From NCBI GenBank assembly GCA_938018155.1, contig CALIIG010000040.1, positions 1 through 27,121 of the forward strand: DNA of 27,121 nucleotides. The letters are read 5' to 3'. Position 1 is the first letter of the stretch, and each line of letters opens with the position of its first letter. Positions 1-7,362 of the stretch are shown here, in pieces. Source of the DNA: an uncultured Prevotella sp. (GTDB lineage Bacteria; Bacteroidota; Bacteroidia; Bacteroidales; Bacteroidaceae). The notes under the pieces were generated by a model. That model saw only the letters and a program-made list of their open reading frames with translations. It was not told the origin of the DNA and made no database searches. Position numbers and translations under genes: made by a program.

Positions 1-7
1 AGTTTTT

Positions 8-109
8 AGGAGTTAAGGAGGAATTATCCAGGAGTTAAGAAGTTAAAAGGAGTTAGGGAGTTAAGGCATTACTAAGGAGACGGGAGTTAAGGAGTTAGGA
101 GGAGTTAAG
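8..109. repeat. GGAGTTAAG-type short direct repeats
   Basis: The first 110 bases contain about seven copies of a 9-10 base motif, GGAGTTAAGG or GGAGTTAGG, at roughly 9, 31, 49, 57, 83, 91 and 101. Spacing is irregular, 8 to 26 bases. The same motif occurs three times in inverted orientation at 162-188. No open reading frame of note covers the stretch, and it continues to the left window edge, so its full extent is unknown. It is low-complexity intergenic DNA whose function I cannot assign. Confidence 0.8.
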
Positions 110-195
110 ACAAATGCCTGTTAGATGGTTATACCAATATAGGATAAGGACAAAGTGTTGTCTTAACTCCTCCTAACTCCTTAACTCCTGTCTCC
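76..195. repeat. 38-bp near-perfect inverted repeat
   Basis: Bases 76-113 and 158-195 are reverse complements at 37 of 38 positions, separated by a 44-base spacer. The arms are made of the GGAGTTAAG-type motif. The outer end of the right arm (190-202, GTCTCCTGAATAA) is repeated directly at 212-224, 22 bases further on, and 207-217 is an exact complement of 76-86. The left arm therefore has two possible partners. As RNA this would form a very stable hairpin; as DNA a cruciform. It lies just upstream of the small acetyltransferase gene. There is no U-run beside the stem, so it is not a standard terminator. Confidence 0.85.
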
Positions 196-255
196 TGAAT
201 AATACCCTCCCGTCTCCTGAATAACGCCTTGGCAGGCTTTTTGTTATACCATAGA

Positions 256-546
256 ATGATGGAAATAAAAAGAACAGAACAAGGTAGCGAAGGCATCTTC
301 GAAGCCTTTGACGGACAGGAACGTATGGGCTATATGTCTTATACGTGGGATAGTGACGAGCAGATGGCTATTGAACACACGGTGGTTGATCCTGCTTTTG
401 GTGGCCGTGGCGTAGCATCGGAATTGCTCGATTATGCGGCCGATTATGCCCGGGAAAATCATAAGAAGATTCGCGCCGTATGCTCATTTGTCGTAGCCAA
501 ATTTGCCAAATCGTCAGCTTATGACGATGTAAAGGCAAACGGATAA
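256..546 (+). CDS. small GNAT-like N-acetyltransferase (NATD1/COG2388 type)
   Basis: The 96-residue product resembles the short GCN5-related acetyltransferases of the NATD1/COG2388 group, single-domain proteins of about 90-110 residues. The sequence EHTVVDPAFGGRGVASELL contains the expected beta-strand, the GGRGVA acetyl-CoA phosphate-binding loop and the helix after it. The following segment (ARENHKKIRAVCSFVVAKF) fits the conserved Cys-containing strand of this group. The substrate is unknown for the family; the protein is presumably cytoplasmic. The frame is open from a TTG at 229, but ATG codons at 256 and 259 give a start that matches the family length, so I use 256. No Shine-Dalgarno sequence is visible. 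It is a lone gene, convergent with the amylase gene, with a shared terminator between them. Confidence 0.82.
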   Translation: MMEIKRTEQGSEGIFEAFDGQERMGYMSYTWDSDEQMAIEHTVVDPAFGGRGVASELLDYAADYARENHKKIRAVCSFVVAKFAKSSAYDDVKANG

Positions 547-583
547 TTGCGTTAAGGCATTTGTTTTACAGCGTTATGTTCGT

Positions 584-670
584 TGTTCGACGGCCGTCAG
601 CAGCGCGTACGGCGACCGTCGAACGATGGGTGTGACGACCGTCGACAGCGTTGCTGACGGTCGCCGAACA
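584..670. repeat. palindromic repeat element, copy 1
   Basis: This 87-base GC-rich element recurs at 26805-26891 with 75 of 87 identical positions, no gaps and the same orientation. It folds into two hairpins: 585-598 with 611-624 (one C-A mismatch and one G-T pair) and 634-643 with 656-665 (one mismatch). The outer ends 584-605 and 649-670 are also approximately inverted, so a single long fold is possible. It lies between the convergent acetyltransferase and amylase genes, a typical position for REP/BIME-like elements. Reading frames across it on the minus strand are by-products of its symmetry. Confidence 0.85.
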
Positions 671-732
671 ATGAACCTTATAATGAAAACAAGGTATCGT
701 TGTCGTAAAACGGTTGTAACGATACACAAAAA

Positions 733-769
733 CGGTGGATTCCTTATTGCAGGAAGCCACCGCCTTTTT
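733..769. terminator. bidirectional intrinsic terminator
   Basis: The stem pairs 733-744 with 751-762 (CGGTGG-A-TTCCT with AGGAA-G-CCACCG, one internal mismatch) and has a six-base loop. On the plus strand it is followed by CCTTTTT; on the minus strand it is followed by five T residues (complement of AAAAA at 728-732). It sits about 25 bases past the stop of the amylase gene and can also end transcription from the acetyltransferase gene. Confidence 0.85.
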
Positions 770-786
770 AGCGTAAAGCCGCGGGA

Positions 787-2829
787 TTAACGCACAATAA
801 CCTTGCGTCCCTTATAGATATAGATACCCTTTTGCACGGGCTTGCTGACGCGTGTGCCGTCGAGGGTGTAGTAGTCGGCACCGGCTCCGGAAGCCGACGG
901 CACGGTAACGTGGCCGATACCTAACGCAGGGTTGGCTGCGGTGGTTGTCATGTCATACCATCCGCCGTTCGTAAAGGTCATGTCATGCGTCTGGTTTGAG
1001 CCGACGCCACTTTGCCCGTTGTTGAAGATAATGAACTTAGGGGCCGACGTTTTCGTTCCATAATAGCACCACTGCCAGATGTAACGGCCGTTCGCTGTGC
1101 GGCCTATGCAATAAACATGTTTGTTATCGCCCGGCCACGTGGCATTGTCGTCGGGTGAGTAATTTGACGTTGTGGGTGTCCATACCCACGCATATACGCT
1201 GGTATCTGCGTCCCAGGAGGCAGGTGCTATAAAGTAGGCGTTCCATGTATAGCCTGTAGGAGGAGTCTGGAAACTTACCTGTTCCGGGGCAGGAAAGGAA
1301 TATGTCCGGGTTACAATATTTGATACATGGCCTCCGATAAGCAGGCCCACTTTCAGCGTTACCATGCTGCCTTCAACGCGGTTGATGGCTATGCGCGTAC
1401 CGCTTTCGGCCTGCAGGCTCGATGCCGTGGGCGTAGACCCGTCGAGGGTATATACCAGGCGGGCACCCGCTGTGGCACTGACGGCCGTAAGCGTGGTGCT
1501 GAAGCTCTGGGCATAGCTGCCCGAAGGCTTGTCGGCGAAAGGCGTTTCGGCCGACGGCGACAGGTAGTAGGCATAGTGACGGCCGCTTAATATCTTCACG
1601 AAACGGTTGGCGGCAGGCTCGCTGTAGCCGCTGCCCACGAGCACAAGCAGGTCGGCTTTCGTGCCGTTGACAATGCAGCCGTAATAGGCTGCCGTGCTGC
1701 GGTAGGGCGAATAATCGCTTGTGTTGGTGATACCTGCGGCCTTGCGGGCGTCAATCATGGCCTTTATCTGGTCGGGATAAGCCTGATAATGCCTGTAGAA
1801 AACGCAAGGCGTGCCCGGCATGGCCAGCATGTAGGCATTGGCTGCAAGGGTATCACGCAGGAGCGGTCCGTTGCTGGAGCCGTCGGCTCTAAGCTGTGTG
1901 TCGTGGTTTTCAACAAAGGTAACGGCGTAGCGGCGGTAGGCATTGTTGTTGATGAGCGGCATATCGCCTTGCGGATTGTGTTGTCCGAGGTTGCCCCAGT
2001 TGCCGGTATTGGCGGCGTTGTTCACCACATACTTGAACTGAAAATCAAAGGCAGCACTGCGCTTTCCGGTGGCGTTGATCCAGTTGGTAATCGTACCCGA
2101 GTTGTCCCAACATTCGCCTACCGAGAAGCTTACGCCTGCAGCATCGTTGTAATTGCCCACATGCGAGCCGTCGAAACCCTTGACCATATCGTAGCGGAAG
2201 CCGATATAGCCGAGGTCGTTAACCAGAAAGTGCTCGTAAGCCTTGACAATACGCTGCACGTTGGCACTTTTATGGTCGAGGTCGCGCATGCCCGAGAAGT
2301 CCTCTCCCTCGTCGTTGTTACTGCTCAGCGTGATGCCGTCGCGCTGTGCCTGCGCCGCCGTGGTGTAGCCTGCATTGTGTGCGTCGTCGTTGGCAACGAT
2401 GTCGGTAGTCTGCAACTGGTACGTTTCCGTGCCGTATGTCTCACTTGGAAAGTTCCACCAACCATTGGTTTGGTGGTGGTTAATCACCACGTCGGCAATG
2501 GCTCCTATGTTGTTTGTGCGGAAGGTTTTGATGAGCGAACGCAGCTCTTCAGCCGTACCGAAGCTCGAATTTTGGTTAAAAAAGTAGTAGGGATCGTAGC
2601 CCATGGAGAGGCTTCCGTTGGTTTTGCCGCTCTGTGGCAGCCATACAAGGGAGAAGTAGCCGTTGAAATCGGGTGCCTGCTTTTGCAGTTTCACCCAGCG
2701 TGTGTCCTTGAAGCTGTCCCAGTAAAAGCCCTGAAGCATGACCCCCTCGTAGCTTGAGGGCCATCCTTGTGCCTGTGCGGCAAGCGGCATGGCGAGGGCA
2801 AGAAGAAGTGTTTTTACAATTTTTTTCAT
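787..2829 (-). CDS. secreted GH13 alpha-amylase with CBM26-like module and T9SS-like tail
   Basis: The 680-residue enzyme hydrolyses alpha-1,4 bonds in starch. Residues 1-20 form a signal peptide (cleavage after AQA). The GH13 barrel covers about 25-430 with the four classic regions: DVVINH (113-118), GFRYDMVKG with nucleophile Asp214, VGECW with acid/base Glu239, and FVENHD with Asp310. The catalytic part resembles plant/archaeal-type alpha-amylases. Residues ~430-512 look like a chitobiase-C-terminal or FN3-like domain, ~515-630 like a starch-binding CBM26 module (WVWTPTT, WPGDN, WQW). The last ~30 residues (YYTLDGTRV...KGIYIYKGRKVIV) match the type IX secretion tails seen in Prevotella. 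There is no lipobox, unlike SusG. It is the last gene of the sus operon, 114 bases after susF, with a terminator-like hairpin in that gap. The family is certain; the secretion route is inferred. Confidence 0.93.
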   Translation of the reverse strand: MKKIVKTLLLALAMPLAAQAQGWPSSYEGVMLQGFYWDSFKDTRWVKLQKQAPDFNGYFSLVWLPQSGKTNGSLSMGYDPYYFFNQNSSFGTAEELRSLIKTFRTNNIGAIADVVINHHQTNGWWNFPSETYGTETYQLQTTDIVANDDAHNAGYTTAAQAQRDGITLSSNNDEGEDFSGMRDLDHKSANVQRIVKAYEHFLVNDLGYIGFRYDMVKGFDGSHVGNYNDAAGVSFSVGECWDNSGTITNWINATGKRSAAFDFQFKYVVNNAANTGNWGNLGQHNPQGDMPLINNNAYRRYAVTFVENHDTQLRADGSSNGPLLRDTLAANAYMLAMPGTPCVFYRHYQAYPDQIKAMIDARKAAGITNTSDYSPYRSTAAYYGCIVNGTKADLLVLVGSGYSEPAANRFVKILSGRHYAYYLSPSAETPFADKPSGSYAQSFSTTLTAVSATAGARLVYTLDGSTPTASSLQAESGTRIAINRVEGSMVTLKVGLLIGGHVSNIVTRTYSFPAPEQVSFQTPPTGYTWNAYFIAPASWDADTSVYAWVWTPTTSNYSPDDNATWPGDNKHVYCIGRTANGRYIWQWCYYGTKTSAPKFIIFNNGQSGVGSNQTHDMTFTNGGWYDMTTTAANPALGIGHVTVPSASGAGADYYTLDGTRVSKPVQKGIYIYKGRKVIVR

Positions 2830-2882
2830 ATCATGAAGGGTTTTATATTGTGAGGTTGGGTAAGTTTTTCAAAGCGGTGAGA

Positions 2883-2920
2883 CAAAAGAGGCGACCCTCT
2901 GACGGGGGCCGCCTCCTTTG
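2883..2920 (-). terminator. terminator-like hairpin between susF and amylase
   Basis: In the 114-base gap, 2888-2897 pairs with 2906-2915 (GAGGCG-A-CCC with GGG-C-CGCCTC), extended by CAAA/TTTG at 2883-2886 and 2917-2920. On the minus strand the 3' side runs straight into TTTTG, as in an intrinsic terminator. No TAnnTTTG promoter is seen between it and the amylase start, so it is probably a leaky terminator that lowers amylase expression relative to the genes upstream. Confidence 0.6.
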
Positions 2921-2943
2921 TTTATCGGAAAAATATTTAATGT

Positions 2944-4392
2944 TTACTGATAGCTGCCCGTGCCATTGGTGAAGTTGATGTGCACCTTCTGGCCGGTATG
3001 CACGTTGATTCGTGCCTGTTCGCCACCCTTTCCACGATAGCTCAGCTTGCCTGCGGCGGTTACGATAAACTCGGTTTTCCACCAATCGTATCCGCTTAAA
3101 TTGACGCACATGCGCACCTCTCCGTTGGCAGCGATGGCCGGTGACACAAATTCGCCGCTCTCGGTAGCCGGTATGGTGAAGATGTTATGACTGTCGAATG
3201 TCCAGTTGTTCACCGGAGCCGTCGAGCCCATCAGATATACTTCAGGGCGGAGAATGCTTACCTTGCGGGTTGCTCCGTTCACAACCACGAGCAGGTACCA
3301 TCCTGCATTAGCTACCTTGATGTTGCCGCCGTTGTCGGTTATGCCTGCACCGGCCTGGTCGTTAATGGTTGCCTGTGAACCGAAATCGTTGCCCCAGGCA
3401 GCCTGTGGCGCAAATTTAAACTCCTCGTTGGCATGGAGATAAATTAACTTCCAGAAAGTATCGGTGGTGCTGTGTACAGGAACAAGAGGAACCCATGTGC
3501 CTCCCCAGCTGTAGTTACTGCCAGTAAGGAACAGCTCCGGGTCGTTCATCGCGGTGATATTATAGGTTTTTTCGAGCAGGTTAAGCTCAATTTTATAATA
3601 CTTTCCGGGGTGAGCCGTCTGGTTAATCTTGAAGGCTTTTGCCACCTCGTCGTTCTTGCCTGTGACAAAGCTGCCGCTCATGCTTTCGTCTCCATCCACA
3701 GCCGAGCCGATAATATCGCCGTCAAAGAAGTTGGCTGGCCCTCTTTCGTATGCTGATTGTGGTATAATTTTGAAGCTGTTTTCGGCTGCCATCGTTCCGC
3801 CTGCAGCCTTGGCAGAGGGAATGATTACACTGATAACGGGGTTGTCGTATATGTCACCGCCGCCGTTCTGAAGCTCAAACGTCTTGTCGGTTTTTGACCA
3901 CGAGTTGTTCGTTCCCATATAGTAATAGTGGTCCTCAAGGACGGGAGCATTAGGCGTTATCTTAGCCGTGGTGTTGCCTTCGTTCTTAATCTTCATGCCG
4001 TTGATGGTGGTAAGAGCTTCAACATGCAGTGTAACGTCGCGCTGTTGCGGGCGTCGGCCCCATAAGGCATTGAAAGCAGCTTCGAGCTCTGACGTCTTAA
4101 CCTTGCCGTCGGCGTTGGCTGTAACCTGTTTGGTCTGGCTCTTGTCGGCGTTGAAAAGCGTTACGGTGTAGGTGTTGGAAGCGGCATCTTCTACCTTCAT
4201 TGTAGGGACGAAGAGCTGGACGGAGTCGGTAGAGAGTGTGGCAAAATTGATGGCAGGTGCCTCGCTGAGGGTCATGCTTACGGTCTTTGCTGCCTCTTGC
4301 TCACTGCTTTGTGGTGAGCCCCAGTCTTCGTAGGTATCGCTGCAGCTGGCAAATGCCAGTGCAAGGCCCATGAATAATATGCTTTTTTTCAT
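2944..4392 (-). CDS. susF: SusF-like outer-membrane starch-binding lipoprotein
   Basis: The product has 482 residues, close to the 485 of B. theta SusF. A lipoprotein signal ends in LAFASC, with Cys17 as the lipidated residue. Residues ~35-145 form an Ig-like N-terminal SusE/SusF domain. Three tandem starch-binding-type modules follow, each opening with a similar strand: YYYMGTNNSW (~156), LFLTGSNYSWGGTW (~287) and VYLMGSTAPVNNW (~385). SusE has two such modules and SusF three, so this is the SusF-type member. Its role is surface retention of starch near SusCD, without catalysis. It lies 64 bases downstream of susE in the same operon. The symbol is assigned from length, module count and gene order; sequence divergence from B. 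theta is substantial. Confidence 0.85.
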   Translation of the reverse strand: MKKSILFMGLALAFASCSDTYEDWGSPQSSEQEAAKTVSMTLSEAPAINFATLSTDSVQLFVPTMKVEDAASNTYTVTLFNADKSQTKQVTANADGKVKTSELEAAFNALWGRRPQQRDVTLHVEALTTINGMKIKNEGNTTAKITPNAPVLEDHYYYMGTNNSWSKTDKTFELQNGGGDIYDNPVISVIIPSAKAAGGTMAAENSFKIIPQSAYERGPANFFDGDIIGSAVDGDESMSGSFVTGKNDEVAKAFKINQTAHPGKYYKIELNLLEKTYNITAMNDPELFLTGSNYSWGGTWVPLVPVHSTTDTFWKLIYLHANEEFKFAPQAAWGNDFGSQATINDQAGAGITDNGGNIKVANAGWYLLVVVNGATRKVSILRPEVYLMGSTAPVNNWTFDSHNIFTIPATESGEFVSPAIAANGEVRMCVNLSGYDWWKTEFIVTAAGKLSYRGKGGEQARINVHTGQKVHINFTNGTGSYQ

Positions 4393-4408
4393 TGTTTTTC
4401 GTCTTTGG

Positions 4409-4442
4409 GAGGAGATACAGAACTCGGGGAACGTATCTCCTC
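4409..4442 (-). other. intercistronic hairpin, susE/susF gap
   Basis: A perfect 10-bp inverted repeat, GAGGAGATAC at 4409-4418 with GTATCTCCTC at 4433-4442, with a 14-base loop. It fills most of the 64-base gap between the susE stop and the susF start. It has no U-run on the minus strand, so it is more likely a processing or stabilising structure than a terminator. Confidence 0.6.
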
Positions 4443-4456
4443 GGTTTGCTTATTGG

Positions 4457-5653
4457 TTAGTTTTCGGGCGCAATAAAGTAATACTGACCGGTAATATCGT
4501 TGAAGAAAACGGTATATGTTCCGGCGGTATACTTGTTTTTTCCGCCTGTGGTACTGGCTATTCCGTATGGGAAATCAATGCCACCCCAGTATTTTGTACC
4601 GTCAGAGAACTTGAACTCGCCGTCGGCCGTAAAGGTAACTGTTGTCGTCCAGTTGTGGTTTTCAGCACCTGTATAGGTAGAGATTGCGTCCATACCACCA
4701 GAGGTTACATTCCACGAGTTGTAGTCGCCAGCCAGGAAAATAGCTGCGTGTTGTGTAACTGCGCCGGTATATTTTTCAATAGTGGCCGTGCCCTCCTTGG
4801 TATCAACGGTGACGGTATAATAGCCAGCTGTCTTGACAACAACGTTTCCGTCGCTGCTCTTCTCGAATTTACTGTCGCCACTGATGTTGGTAAACTTGTT
4901 GTAATCAATCTGCGTGTCCCATGAACCAGGGTTCTTAACAAGCTTGAACTGGCCGTTTGCAGGGAAGAATCCTGTATAGGAAATCTTGCCGGTACCGGTT
5001 TTTCGGTCATACTCCTGACCGTCAATCATATACAACGGGATAAGCGACTTGCCTACGTTTGCGGCTCCGCTGTTGCCCCATGTACCGTCGCCGATGCAGC
5101 TTCCTATCAGATACCACTCGACAGGAGCCGCATCTTTGAGTTCGATATAGTAAGGAGCAACGTTGACAGTAACCGTATTTGAATAGATGGTATCGCCTGC
5201 GAAAGCGGCGCGCACGCGCACATACATCTTTTGTGTGGCGGGAACGGCGTTTTTGGCATAGTGCGTAATCTGCTCGAGAGCGGTGGCAATGTCGGCTGCT
5301 GACAGCTTTGCCTTGACGGTTGTATACTCTTGGTCGAAGGTTTTATAGTCGCCAACGGGTTTCTTTTGGGCATCAATCTCACCGGCCTGAATGTCTTTAG
5401 TCCATGTGTTATTGGCCGAAATCTGTATCTGATAGGTTGCAACAGCAGGGAAACCATAGGCTGGCTGCGACCACGTAAAAGGCATGCTGATTGACGTGGA
5501 AAGGTCAACGAGCGACGTTGCATAGGCTGGAGTGTTCAGCACAAAGGTCTTGGGCTGCTGGATGGTAGGGTTATGCTCCGTGTCGTCATTGCAGGCAGCG
5601 AACAGACCTATTCCGCAAAGCAGCAGCAAAGCTGATTTTATGATCTTTTTCAT
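4457..5653 (-). CDS. susE: SusE-like outer-membrane starch-binding lipoprotein
   Basis: The product has 398 residues, against 387 for B. theta SusE. The signal peptide ends in LFAAC, with Cys21 lipidated. Residues ~30-168 form the SusE N-terminal domain (FVLNTPAYAT...YQIQISANNTW...VRVRAAFAG). Two starch-binding-type modules follow, at ~178-296 (WYLIGSCIGDGTWGNSG, then PANGQFKLVKNPGSWDTQ) and ~302-398 (AIFLAGDYNSWNVTSGG, then GEFKFSDGTKYWGG). The repeated Trp/Lys-containing segments fit sugar-stacking sites. The protein sits at the cell surface and binds malto-oligosaccharides. It follows susD by 78 bases, with an imperfect hairpin in the gap. The fold class is clear; the exact ligand preference cannot be read from sequence. 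Confidence 0.87.
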   Translation of the reverse strand: MKKIIKSALLLLCGIGLFAACNDDTEHNPTIQQPKTFVLNTPAYATSLVDLSTSISMPFTWSQPAYGFPAVATYQIQISANNTWTKDIQAGEIDAQKKPVGDYKTFDQEYTTVKAKLSAADIATALEQITHYAKNAVPATQKMYVRVRAAFAGDTIYSNTVTVNVAPYYIELKDAAPVEWYLIGSCIGDGTWGNSGAANVGKSLIPLYMIDGQEYDRKTGTGKISYTGFFPANGQFKLVKNPGSWDTQIDYNKFTNISGDSKFEKSSDGNVVVKTAGYYTVTVDTKEGTATIEKYTGAVTQHAAIFLAGDYNSWNVTSGGMDAISTYTGAENHNWTTTVTFTADGEFKFSDGTKYWGGIDFPYGIASTTGGKNKYTAGTYTVFFNDITGQYYFIAPEN

Positions 5654-5677
5654 ATTGTGTTTTGATTTTTTGTTGGT

Positions 5678-5707
5678 GGAAGAACGGAACGCAGGCTCCG
5701 TCTTTCC
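5678..5707 (-). other. intercistronic hairpin, susD/susE gap
   Basis: Bases 5678-5688 and 5697-5707 form an 11-position stem on the minus-strand transcript, with one mismatch, one G-U pair and an eight-base loop. It lies in the 78-base gap between the susD stop and the susE start. No U-run follows it. Confidence 0.5.
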
Positions 5708-5731
5708 CAGTAGTGTGATGTATCGAAAACT

Positions 5732-7342
5732 TTAGTATCCGGGGTTCTGCGTGAGAGCACCTCTCACCTGATCGGCCGGTATTGCAAAGATGTTTTTCGT
5801 GTCGGCGAAATTGCGGCCGTTCTTGGCTCCGCCTTTATAGCTCCAGTTATAATTGTTGTCTCCGCCGAAGCGTCCGAAGCGAATGAGGGTAGGCCTGCGC
5901 AGACCCTCGAAGTAAAACTCACGGCTCCACTCGTCGCAGATGTCGTTCATGCTGTAGCCTGTCTTCGTCATGGCATGGGCGCGGTTGCGCAAGGCGTTGA
6001 TGGCTGCAGTGCCGTCGGTGGTTGTCGTACCTCCGTTCTGGCGTGCAGTAGCCTCGGCATAGATGAGATAAGCTTCGGCAACGCGGAACAGGAAGAAGTC
6101 GGTGTCGGGATAATTATCATTGTGTCCCACGCTTCCGTCGGTCTTAAAGTTGTTCCATTTAGCCACGGCGAAACCATCGGTAAAGCTTCCCATAGAGCCG
6201 TTGCCATTGTCAAGCGTACGACCGATGCCGTCAAAGATGGCGCGATCATCGTTGGCAGCCGCCGGCATGCGGGTGCAGGAAATGTTAGGTGCGTCATCAT
6301 TGGGGAAGAATTTCTCTACTAATTCCTTGCGCGCACGGTTGCCGCCCCAGGTCTGTCCTGTGCCATTGGTTGCTTGAGGATAGGTGCCCGACACGTCGGC
6401 GTGCATGTTTCCGTCAAAGGTCGAGCCCATCAGGAAACAGGTTCCGGCCCAGGAAGTAGTCTTAACTCCGTCCTGACCGATGCGGAAAACGCCTTCATAA
6501 GCGGCACTTGTCTCACCGTTATCGCCCATGAACAGCTTCTGATAAGCACTCCATTGGCCTGTAGCGGTGGTGTTGAGACGATAGTCGGATGTCATCACCT
6601 TATGTGCATATTCGGCAGCTTTAGCCCACTGGGCAGTACCTGTATATACTTCAGCGTTCAGGTAAAGGCGTGCAAGAAGCATCCATACAGCGGCTTTGTC
6701 GGCACGATAATAGCCTGCGTCAGTAGACTTTTTAGCCTTAGCCTGAGAAAGTTGTGGCTCAATTTCGAGCAGTTCTTTCTCTATCCAGTCGTATATCTCG
6801 GTGCGTTTTTTGAGTACAGGCTTCGTGAGCGATTCGGCAAAAGGCACATTTCCGAATGCATCCATGAGGAAATAATACTCTAATGCACGCACAAAGCGAA
6901 TCTCTGCAGTCTTGGTAGCGTCGACGTCCTTGCACACGTTGAGATACTGATTACAATAGGAGATACCGGTCGTCAGGCGGGCAAAGAAGCCGTTCAACAT
7001 CGGGTGGCTGGCATCATATGTATTGTAACAGAACTGGCTGATGCCGTTATCGCCCCAGTGACAGATTGCTTCGTCGGTGGTTAATTCATTGGAATTCCAG
7101 AGCTGGCGGATGAAACCGGATGTACCTCCGTCCAGACCGTCAACGTCACACTCGCCATCACCAGTACTATTTCCGGCTATGGCCAGATTGGCGTAGCACT
7201 TGTTGAAGAGGCCCACAGGGTCGACCTGTGTATTCATATTGGGGTTAATGGGTGTAACATTAAGGTCGCCCGTGCATGATGTCAGACCCAGGGAGAGGGT
7301 GATGACTGCTGCAGAAAACAGACTTTTAATATTTTTATTCAT
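5732..7342 (-). CDS. susD: SusD/RagB-family starch-binding lipoprotein
   Basis: The 536-residue product is a typical SusD (551 residues in B. theta). The lipobox is GLTSC with Cys23. The segment CDVDGLDGGTSGFIRQLWNSNELTTDEAICHWGD (~64-98) is characteristic of starch-type SusD proteins rather than SusD-like proteins in general. The TPR-like helical core follows (RFVRALEYYFLMDAFGNVP; ADKAAVWMLLARLYLNAEVYTG). The C-terminus has the usual FEGLRRPTLIRFGRF segment and ends in NPGY. The protein caps the SusC barrel at the surface and delivers malto-oligosaccharides to it. It starts 20 bases after the susC stop, as expected for a translationally linked SusCD pair. Confidence 0.95.
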   Translation of the reverse strand: MNKNIKSLFSAAVITLSLGLTSCTGDLNVTPINPNMNTQVDPVGLFNKCYANLAIAGNSTGDGECDVDGLDGGTSGFIRQLWNSNELTTDEAICHWGDNGISQFCYNTYDASHPMLNGFFARLTTGISYCNQYLNVCKDVDATKTAEIRFVRALEYYFLMDAFGNVPFAESLTKPVLKKRTEIYDWIEKELLEIEPQLSQAKAKKSTDAGYYRADKAAVWMLLARLYLNAEVYTGTAQWAKAAEYAHKVMTSDYRLNTTATGQWSAYQKLFMGDNGETSAAYEGVFRIGQDGVKTTSWAGTCFLMGSTFDGNMHADVSGTYPQATNGTGQTWGGNRARKELVEKFFPNDDAPNISCTRMPAAANDDRAIFDGIGRTLDNGNGSMGSFTDGFAVAKWNNFKTDGSVGHNDNYPDTDFFLFRVAEAYLIYAEATARQNGGTTTTDGTAAINALRNRAHAMTKTGYSMNDICDEWSREFYFEGLRRPTLIRFGRFGGDNNYNWSYKGGAKNGRNFADTKNIFAIPADQVRGALTQNPGY

Positions 7343-7362
7343 GACTTAATATGCTTTTAAAG

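Noticed and set aside
566..760. Minus-strand reading frame with a DGRHTH...AADGRRT peptide, and a similar one at 26625-26951
   Set aside because: Both frames run through the palindromic repeat; the shared peptide comes from the repeat DNA, not from a conserved protein.
1789..2757. Plus-strand frame of 322 codons opposite the amylase gene
   Set aside because: It is antisense to a gene with complete GH13 motifs, has no recognisable domain, and reflects codon use on the other strand.
4370..4924. Plus-strand frame of 184 codons opposite susE/susF
   Set aside because: Antisense to well-supported lipoprotein genes, no domain or signal of its own.
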